Assembly: GCF_011365745.1 (NCBI RefSeq)
Contig: NZ_JAAOBY010000005.1
Location: forward strand, 124,001-188,000
Source: Flavobacterium turcicum
GTDB taxonomy: Bacteria > Bacteroidota > Bacteroidia > Flavobacteriales > Flavobacteriaceae
Reading direction: 5' to 3'
Length of the DNA stretch: 64,000 bases
Positions 57,842 through 64,000 of the stretch are shown piece after piece. Position 1 is the stretch's first letter. Every line of letters begins with the position of its first letter. The notes beneath the pieces are model-generated. The model was not told the DNA's origin, did no database searches, and worked only from the letters and a program-made list of their open reading frames with translations. The translations under genes and the position numbers were made by a program.

Positions 57842-60800
57842 ATGCATAAACTTTCTTGGAGTACGCTCTGCATCCTTTTTGGAATGTCAACCAGTATTTG
57901 GGCACAAAAATCTACTATTTATACCCATGATTCAAAGGATTTTAATACTGCTGTAGCCATGTTTAAGGACGGGCAATATACCTCTGCACAACATTTGTTC
58001 AACCGAGTAAAAGCCACTGCATCAACAGAAGAATTACAATCGGATTGCGCGTATTTCGCAGCTTTTTGTGCAATTAAAACCAATCAGTCGAATGCTGATG
58101 AGTTGATGGAGCAGTTTGTGGATACCTATCCTACAAGTGTAAAACAAAATCAAGCTTACGCCGAAGTAGCTCAGTTTCATTTTGCACAAGGCAATTATCC
58201 GCAAGCTTTGCAGTGGTTTGAAAAAGTAGAGGAAAATGCAGGCACTAGAGCAGATCAAGAAAAATATAACTTTCAAAAAGGGTACAGTTATTTTGCTGCA
58301 AAAAATAAAAAGCAAGCAACTGCCTATTTGAATAAAGTAGTCAACTCATCAGAATACGGCTCTCAAGCAAAATATTATCTGGGTTTTATGGCTTACGAAG
58401 GCGATGATTATAAAGAAGCTACCAAATATTTTGATGCGGTTTCAGGCGAGGAGAAATACAAAGAAAAACTGTCGTACTACCAAGCAGACATGAATTTTAA
58501 GCTGGGTAATTTTCAAAAAGCAATTGATTTGGGTAAAAAAGCCATGCCTAATTCTTCGGCTTTGGAAAAATCAGAGCTCAATAAAATTATTGGCGAAAGT
58601 TATTTTAATTTAAAGCAATACGACCAAGCTATTCCGTACTTGGTAGCATACAAAGGCACTAAGGGTAAATGGAATAATACTGATTTTTACCAATTGGGTT
58701 ACGCGTACTACAAACAAAAAGATTTTGAAAATGCGATCTCACAATTCAACAAAATTATTGGTGGAAAAGATTTTGTAGCTCAAAATGCCTACTATCATTT
58801 AGGCGAAAGCTATTTGAATACTGACAAAAAGCAACAAGCGCTCAACGCTTTTAAAAATGCTTCTGAAATGGATTTTGATCTTGCCATTCAAGAAGATGCT
58901 GCTTTGAATTACGCCAAACTAAGTTACGAATTAGGGAATTCTTACGAAAGTGTTCCTGCAGTATTGCAAGCTTTTTTGAAAAAGTATCCTAAAAATGCCA
59001 GTAGAGTTGAGGTCGAAAAATTATTAATCGACTCCTATATTTCATCTAAAAATAACAAAGAGGCTTTGGTTTTGTTAGAGCGCAACAAATCGCCTGAAAA
59101 TAAGTTGGCTTATCAAAAGGTTTTATTTTACAGAGGTTTAGAGTTGTATACCGATACAAAATACACCGAAGCTTTATCAATGCTATCTAAATCTTTGAAC
59201 GAAGCTAAAGATCCATATATTACAGCACGAGCTACTTTTTGGAAAGCCGAAACGGAGTATGTTTCAGAAGATTACAAAGAAGCCGTATTAAGTTTTAAAC
59301 AGTTTAGTACTGCGGCAAAAGCGAGTACAACACCTGAGTTTAAAAATCACAATTACAATATTGCCTACACTTATTTTAAACTAAAAGAGTACGATCAGGC
59401 GGCTACTTTTTTCCAGAATCAAATAGAACAAGCGCCAACAGATAAGGTTCGTTTGTACGATTCGTATTTGCGCATGGCCGATTGTCGTTTTGTGACTTCA
59501 AAATACAGTCAAGCCATTGAAGGCTACACCAAAGCCATCGATGCCAAAAGTTCTGATGCAGATTATGCCTATTTTCAACGTGCCATCTCACAAGGTTTTT
59601 TAAGTAAAAATGACAAAAAAATTGCAGAACTGAACTCCTTTTTACAATTGTATTTAAAGTCGGATTGGCGAGATGATGCACTTTTTGAATTGGCAAATAC
59701 CTATGCAGCTGACAATAAAAACGATTTGGCTGTTAAAACATACGACCGATTGATAACCGAATTTAAAAAAGGTTCTTTTGGGTCAAAAGCTATTTTACGT
59801 CAAGGCTTGGTGTACTACAATACTGATAAAGACGACTTGGCTTTGCAGAAATTCAAAAAAGTTGCTGCTGAATTCCCAAGAACTCCCGAGGCACTTGAGG
59901 CCGTAGCAACAGCTCGTTTGATTTATGTTGATAATGGTAGGGTAGATGAGTATGCAACTTGGGTGCGTACTTTAGATTTTGTTGCCGTAACTGATGCAGA
60001 GCTTGATAACGATTCATACGAAGCAGCTGAGCGTCAATACCAGCAAAACAATACCAAACAAGCCATTGCCGGATTCAGCAGTTACGTGAGTCAATTTCCA
60101 AAAGGGATTCACGCACTAAAAGCCAATTACTTTTTAGCACAATTGTATTTTGCACAAGAGTCTTTCGATCAAGCTGTGCCTTCGTATCAATATGTAATTG
60201 CACAAGCTAATAACGAATATACGGAGCAATCTTTGTCGCGCTTGGCACAAATTTTCATCAAAAAAGATAATAGCGAGCAAGCTATTTTGGTTTTACTTCG
60301 ATTAGAAAACGAAGCCGAAGTGGCACAAAACAAAACTTTTGCACAAGCCAATTTAATGCGACTGTACCAGCTTATAAAAGACAATGATAACGCTGTTCGT
60401 TTTGCTGAGAAGGTATTGCAAAACCCAAAAGCCGATGATGCTTTAAAAAGTGATGCGCAAATTACTATTGCTCGTGCGGCAATTGCACTAGGTGACGAGG
60501 TCAAAGCCAAAACGGCTTACGCCAATGTACAGCTAATCGCCAAAGGGGAACTTGCAGCCGAGGCTTTATACTATGACGCTTATTTTAAAACAAAAGAAGG
60601 AAAGTTTGAAGCTTCGAATGTGGCTGTGCAAAAACTAGCCAAAAATTATGCGGGTTACAAATATTACGGAGCCAAAGGTTTGGTGCTCATGGCGACTAAT
60701 TTTTACAATTTGAAAGATAGTTTTCAGGCAACTTATATTCTTGAAAATGTAATTCAGAATTTCACAGACTATAAAGATGTCGTTGAAGATGCAAAGAAAG

Positions 60801-60856
60801 AATTGGATCGAATAAAAACCGAAGAGGCAAAAACCAATTCTAGTATTACCAAATAA
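57842..60856 (+). CDS. Large periplasmic tetratricopeptide repeat protein
   Basis: A 1004-aa exported protein. The start MHKLSW at 57842 gives a proper signal peptide (1-22, ending SIWAQ); an upstream in-frame Met at 57800 would precede the signal and overlap the -7 element. Almost the entire protein is TPR-like helical hairpins, for instance 'AEVAQFHFAQGNYPQALQWFEKV', 'QLGYAYYKQKDFENAISQFNKI' and 'SLARLAQIFIKKDN'-type repeats, with no catalytic domain. It is probably a scaffold in the periplasm or on the outer membrane. It precedes the PhzF-family and barrel genes on the same strand, gaps 67 and 47 nt. Confidence 0.85.
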   Translation: MHKLSWSTLCILFGMSTSIWAQKSTIYTHDSKDFNTAVAMFKDGQYTSAQHLFNRVKATASTEELQSDCAYFAAFCAIKTNQSNADELMEQFVDTYPTSVKQNQAYAEVAQFHFAQGNYPQALQWFEKVEENAGTRADQEKYNFQKGYSYFAAKNKKQATAYLNKVVNSSEYGSQAKYYLGFMAYEGDDYKEATKYFDAVSGEEKYKEKLSYYQADMNFKLGNFQKAIDLGKKAMPNSSALEKSELNKIIGESYFNLKQYDQAIPYLVAYKGTKGKWNNTDFYQLGYAYYKQKDFENAISQFNKIIGGKDFVAQNAYYHLGESYLNTDKKQQALNAFKNASEMDFDLAIQEDAALNYAKLSYELGNSYESVPAVLQAFLKKYPKNASRVEVEKLLIDSYISSKNNKEALVLLERNKSPENKLAYQKVLFYRGLELYTDTKYTEALSMLSKSLNEAKDPYITARATFWKAETEYVSEDYKEAVLSFKQFSTAAKASTTPEFKNHNYNIAYTYFKLKEYDQAATFFQNQIEQAPTDKVRLYDSYLRMADCRFVTSKYSQAIEGYTKAIDAKSSDADYAYFQRAISQGFLSKNDKKIAELNSFLQLYLKSDWRDDALFELANTYAADNKNDLAVKTYDRLITEFKKGSFGSKAILRQGLVYYNTDKDDLALQKFKKVAAEFPRTPEALEAVATARLIYVDNGRVDEYATWVRTLDFVAVTDAELDNDSYEAAERQYQQNNTKQAIAGFSSYVSQFPKGIHALKANYFLAQLYFAQESFDQAVPSYQYVIAQANNEYTEQSLSRLAQIFIKKDNSEQAILVLLRLENEAEVAQNKTFAQANLMRLYQLIKDNDNAVRFAEKVLQNPKADDALKSDAQITIARAAIALGDEVKAKTAYANVQLIAKGELAAEALYYDAYFKTKEGKFEASNVAVQKLAKNYAGYKYYGAKGLVLMATNFYNLKDSFQATYILENVIQNFTDYKDVVEDAKKELDRIKTEEAKTNSSITK

Positions 60857-60923
60857 ATTGAATTAATGAATCAGTAAAGGTGCTTTGAGAATTTTTGCAG
60901 CACTCTTTTAGATATTTTAAAAT

Positions 60924-61787
60924 ATGACTTTACCTTTTTATATAGTAGATGTTTTTGCAGAACAAAAATATGCTGGCAATCAGTTGGCTGTTTTTACTGA
61001 TGCGCAATCACTCTCTACTAAGCAAATGCAACAAATAGCAAGAGAAATTAATTTTGCCGAAAGTACTTTTATCACTGCCTTAAATCAGGACACGGGAACT
61101 GCTTCGGTACGTATTTTTACACCTGATCAAGAAATGAAATTTGCAGGTCATCCTATAATCGGAACATCGTGGATTTTGATGCATAAAATTTTTCAGAAAA
61201 ACTTCGATGCTATTACGCTTGAGGTTCCTGTAGGAGCAATTCCTGTACAACAAAAAGGCGATTTAGTTTGGCTTCAAGCTGCGCAGCCTTCCTTTTTAAA
61301 TAGTTTTTCGGCAACTGATTTTGAGAATTTCAGTAACTTAAATGCAGCTGATTTTGATACAAATTTTAACATTCAAGAGGTAACAACAGGTAGCGCTTTC
61401 GTAATAATTCCTTTGAAATCAGCAGAGGCATTGCAACGTTTGCAACTCGATAAGCAAAAGGCGCACGAGTGGTTGGTAGCAAATTGTGGTACGGCGCACC
61501 GCGCTTTTTACTTTTTTACTTTAGAAGGGAATAAACTGGAATCGCGCATGCTTTGCATAGAAGACAATCAACTCAAAGAAGATGCCGCTACCGGAAGTGC
61601 TAGTACTTGTTTGCAAGCTTTTTTACTAAAGTATTACCAGCAAGAAATTCAAATAACCAATCACCAAGGCGATTATATGAACCGTCCTTCGCGAATTTAC
61701 TTTGAAGGGAAAAAAGAAGCCGAACATTTTGAAATAAAAATTGGAGGCAAAACACAATATGTAGCAAAAGGCGAATGGGAAGTGTAA
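60924..61787 (+). CDS. PhzF-family isomerase-like protein
   Basis: A 287-aa protein of the PhzF/diaminopimelate epimerase fold. Conserved pieces are 'YIVDVFAEQKYAGNQLAVF', 'REINFAESTFI' with the catalytic Glu, 'EMKFAGHPIIGTSWILMH', and 'EDAATGSASTCLQAFLL'. The name comes from phenazine synthesis, but most members outside phenazine producers have unknown substrates. There are no other phenazine genes here. It is between the TPR gene and an outer-membrane barrel gene. Confidence 0.92.
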   Translation: MTLPFYIVDVFAEQKYAGNQLAVFTDAQSLSTKQMQQIAREINFAESTFITALNQDTGTASVRIFTPDQEMKFAGHPIIGTSWILMHKIFQKNFDAITLEVPVGAIPVQQKGDLVWLQAAQPSFLNSFSATDFENFSNLNAADFDTNFNIQEVTTGSAFVIIPLKSAEALQRLQLDKQKAHEWLVANCGTAHRAFYFFTLEGNKLESRMLCIEDNQLKEDAATGSASTCLQAFLLKYYQQEIQITNHQGDYMNRPSRIYFEGKKEAEHFEIKIGGKTQYVAKGEWEV

Positions 61788-61834
61788 GATTATCTTCTTT
61801 TTCACAAACAAACACACGTATAAAACAGTACAAA

Positions 61835-63643
61835 ATGGTAGTTATAAAATCGATCGTACATACAATAAAAGCCTCTCAGGCGAAGCAATTTGCTTTTTTG
61901 AACACAAAAACCACTGCGGTAAGTTTGCTGTTTTTGTTGGTTTCTCAAATTTCGTTGGCACAAAAGAAAGAACAAATAGGCAATGAAACAGTTAATGTTG
62001 TAAAGGCTTATACTCCTAAAATTTCGGATGCATCCAAAGCCAAAGAAAACCCAGATTTAGACGATGAAGGCAATGAGAAAAAGGAACGTATCAAGTATGC
62101 TATTTTCTCTTTCCCAGTAGCTTCGACCTTCACACCATCAAAAGGAAAAGCAGAAGGTGTAACCAAAGAAAAACAAGCACACGTTTTTCAAAATTATGCC
62201 ACTTTGGGCGTAGGGAATTATGGTACTTTGATTGGAGAATTATTTGTAAACCACGAACTCAATAACACGGATTATGTAGGAGGAATGTTCCGTCATCATT
62301 CTTCGCAAGGAGGAATTAATGAGGTAGTTTTAGATGATAATTTTTACGATACTGCTCTCGATGTAATGTACGGTTCTAATCAAAAAGGATTGTCGTATAA
62401 TCTAAATGCAGGCTATCAAAATCAAGTTTACAATTGGTACGGTTTACCAGCTAGTTTTGGAGCAGGAAACACACCGCAAGCTAATGCTCAACTTATTAGT
62501 GGTATTGACCCACTTCAGGCATACACTACGCTCTCTTTAGACGGAAATGTTGTGGTTTCTGAAAGTTTCTTGCAGGACGCAACGGTTAAATTTACGCACT
62601 TTTTTGACAAGTATGATTCAGCAGAAAATCACTTCGCAGTAAAACCAAGCTTTGTGTTTAATACCAATGATACAGCTATTAAAACTGAATTGACGGTTGA
62701 TTATCTGTCTGGAAGTTTGAAAAATAATTTTAGTAATACCAATGTCGAAGCTTTAAAATACGGTTTTACAAATTTAGGTTTGGCACCAAGTTTTGAGATG
62801 CAAAGAGATGATTGGACACTGAATCTTGGAGCAGCATTATTTTACAGTATGGACAGTCAAAACAGTAAAAACTCGTTTTTTATCTATCCGAAAGTAACCG
62901 CATCATACAAAGTTGTAGGTGATTTGATGCTTTTTTATGCTGGTGCTCAAGGCGATTTAAAACAAAACAGTTACGAAAGCTTGGTAGGACAAAATCCGTT
63001 TTTGTCACCTACCAATTTGATGCGTCCTACAGACCAACAATTTGATATTTATGCAGGTTTAAAAGGTAAATTATCTAATTCAGTTAGCTATAATGTACGT
63101 GGATCGTACTTAAACGAACGTAATAAATTTTTGTTTCGTGCTAATAATTACAGTGAAAACAATACGAATCCAGATTATGGTTTTGGTAATTCTTTTCAGG
63201 TGGTTTACGATGATGTGAAGACTGCTAGTTTTTATGGAGAGTTAAAAGCTGATTTTTCAAAAGCGGTTAGTTTTGGTGTAAATGGAACGGTAAGTACTTA
63301 CAAAACGGCTTTCCAACAAGAAGCTTGGAACCTTCCAACGCTGCAAGTAAATGCCAATTTAGATGTTACTTTTTCTCCAAAATGGTTTGCTGCTGCACAC
63401 GTTTATTATGTCGGAGAACGAAAAGACTTTCAAGAAAATACCTCCCTTGTTACCAATAGTTCTCCAATAACTTTGGATGGCTATTTTGATGTAAATGCAA
63501 AAATTGGATACAAATACAGTGACCGTTTGACTGCATTTTTAAACGGAAACAACTTAGCCAATAATTCCTATCAAAAGTGGTTGAATTTACCCGTGCAAGG
63601 TTTGCAACTTGTTGTAGGAGCCAATTATAAATTCGATTTTTAA
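61835..63643 (+). CDS. TonB-dependent-receptor-like outer membrane barrel protein
   Basis: A 602-aa exported protein, probably a beta-barrel. The start at 61835 (MVVIKSIVH) is chosen because an earlier in-frame Met at 61775 would overlap phzF; the signal peptide would then run through about residue 42 (LLFLLVSQISLAQ). Alternating hydrophobic/polar strands fill about 120-602, ending in a barrel-like 'LQLVVGANYKFDF' with a terminal Phe typical of outer membrane proteins. The N-terminal region (about 43-115) is short and does not look like a normal TonB plug. A transport or surface-binding role is inferred only. Confidence 0.75.
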   Translation: MVVIKSIVHTIKASQAKQFAFLNTKTTAVSLLFLLVSQISLAQKKEQIGNETVNVVKAYTPKISDASKAKENPDLDDEGNEKKERIKYAIFSFPVASTFTPSKGKAEGVTKEKQAHVFQNYATLGVGNYGTLIGELFVNHELNNTDYVGGMFRHHSSQGGINEVVLDDNFYDTALDVMYGSNQKGLSYNLNAGYQNQVYNWYGLPASFGAGNTPQANAQLISGIDPLQAYTTLSLDGNVVVSESFLQDATVKFTHFFDKYDSAENHFAVKPSFVFNTNDTAIKTELTVDYLSGSLKNNFSNTNVEALKYGFTNLGLAPSFEMQRDDWTLNLGAALFYSMDSQNSKNSFFIYPKVTASYKVVGDLMLFYAGAQGDLKQNSYESLVGQNPFLSPTNLMRPTDQQFDIYAGLKGKLSNSVSYNVRGSYLNERNKFLFRANNYSENNTNPDYGFGNSFQVVYDDVKTASFYGELKADFSKAVSFGVNGTVSTYKTAFQQEAWNLPTLQVNANLDVTFSPKWFAAAHVYYVGERKDFQENTSLVTNSSPITLDGYFDVNAKIGYKYSDRLTAFLNGNNLANNSYQKWLNLPVQGLQLVVGANYKFDF

Positions 63644-63673
63644 GTAAGAAAAATAAAATTCAGAACAATTAAC

Positions 63674-63724
63674 AAAAGGCAGCTTATTGAATTTGCTACA
63701 TGCAATTCTTAGCTGCTTTATTGA
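63674..63724 (+). terminator. Probable terminator after the barrel gene
   Basis: An imperfect stem AAAAGGCAGCT.../...AGCTGCTTTA with a long, partly paired loop begins about 30 nt after the stop codon. The downstream tail is T-rich but not continuous. Confidence 0.4.
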
Positions 63725-63745
63725 TTTTAGTATTATTTCATAAAT

Positions 63746-64000
63746 ATGACTTTTAAACAAAAAATACACAAACACTACGCACAACTGGTGCAAGACCGAA
63801 TTGATGTATTCAAAGACATGATTGTAGCTTTGACAGAAGATTCAAAAAACGATGCCAAAGGTTCTGCCGGTGACAAGCACGAAACAGCACTTTCGATGAT
63901 GCATTTGGAGCAAGAAAAACTCAATCATAAGCTCAAGGAAGTTTTGGCTCAAAAGGCCATTCTTGATAAAATTGATCCTTCAACTGTGGCGTCTACAATT
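63746..64000 (+). CDS. GreA/GreB-like small protein, 3' end cut by window edge
   Basis: The first 85 codons of a plus-strand gene, start ATG at 63746. The peptide 'MTFKQKIHKHYAQLVQDRI', 'SAGDKHETALSMMHLEQEK' and the long helical 'LNHKLKEVLAQKAILDKI' match a Bacteroidota protein family that some annotations call '3-oxoacyl-ACP synthase', a label I consider doubtful, because the region looks like a coiled coil of the GreA type. No catalytic residues of a ketoacyl synthase are visible. The remainder lies right of the window. Confidence 0.7.
   Translation, partial: MTFKQKIHKHYAQLVQDRIDVFKDMIVALTEDSKNDAKGSAGDKHETALSMMHLEQEKLNHKLKEVLAQKAILDKIDPSTVASTI

Noticed and set aside
61775..61834. Earlier start for the barrel protein at 61775
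   Set aside because: It overlaps the phzF gene, and it places about 60 residues before the end of a signal peptide; the start at 61835 is more reasonable.

Overview
The window reads as an AT-rich chromosomal segment of a flavobacterium (phylum Bacteroidota, most likely Flavobacterium or a close relative). The evidence is: promoters of the Bacteroidota type (TAnnTTTG at -7, sometimes with TTTG or TTG near -33) in place of the E. coli type; several type IX secretion (T9SS) cargo proteins with C-terminal sorting domains; a long LepB with an N-terminal extra membrane domain; PspC/GIN-domain envelope genes; and few recognisable Shine-Dalgarno sequences. Nearly all of the sequence is gene-dense. 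No insertion sequence, prophage, CRISPR array or rRNA gene was seen. One tRNA (Pro, TGG) is present.

Layout. 1-12.6 kb: lipoyl synthase (cut by the left edge), an M48 peptidase, a TonB-family protein, a GT2/ECF-sigma pair, a PaiB-like flavin protein, murB, asnB with a GT4, DUF2461, a rhodanese-thioredoxin lipoprotein, recF, and a membrane-anchored TPR protein. 12.7-18.1 kb (+): ribH, mutL, two rhomboid proteases and a membrane-anchored endonuclease/exonuclease/phosphatase-fold protein. 18.1-23.6 kb (-): an apparent housekeeping run parA-parB-DUF5683-small membrane protein-dapB-lepB, followed after a strong terminator by wbqC. 24-25 kb: tRNA-Pro and trxB. 25.2-29.6 kb (-): an envelope-stress type cluster DUF4870, PadR regulator, PspC protein and two GIN-domain proteins. 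30.5-50.8 kb (-): about 20 kb of very large secreted proteins, namely two adhesin-like giants (1887 and 1701 aa) and two M14 carboxypeptidases (1265 and 1538 aa), with a 73-aa PID-type C-terminal sorting protein between the carboxypeptidases. 51-52.3 kb: a TonB plug-only protein facing a DUF6642-like protein. 52.5-57.6 kb: a surface-glycan locus (two GT4, two GT2, one FdtA-type ketoisomerase) and ftsE. 57.8-64 kb: a 1004-aa periplasmic TPR protein, PhzF-family protein, an outer-membrane barrel protein and a GreA-like protein cut by the right edge.

How it fits together. Much of the window concerns the envelope: peptidoglycan and lysine precursors (murB, dapB), signal peptide removal (lepB), TonB energy coupling, surface glycans, and T9SS-exported surface or secreted enzymes. 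The best candidates for something under-described are the DUF6642-like protein that seems to have lost both residues expected of a caspase/CHAT-type active site, the barrel-less TonB plug protein next to it, the PID-tailed small protein co-transcribed with a T9SS carboxypeptidase, a C-terminal module shared by three of the giant surface proteins, a MutL with eroded endonuclease motifs, and two copies of a dispersed intergenic repeat. I did not see an obvious new defence system or mobile island. All family assignments come from reading the sequence by eye; no database search was run.
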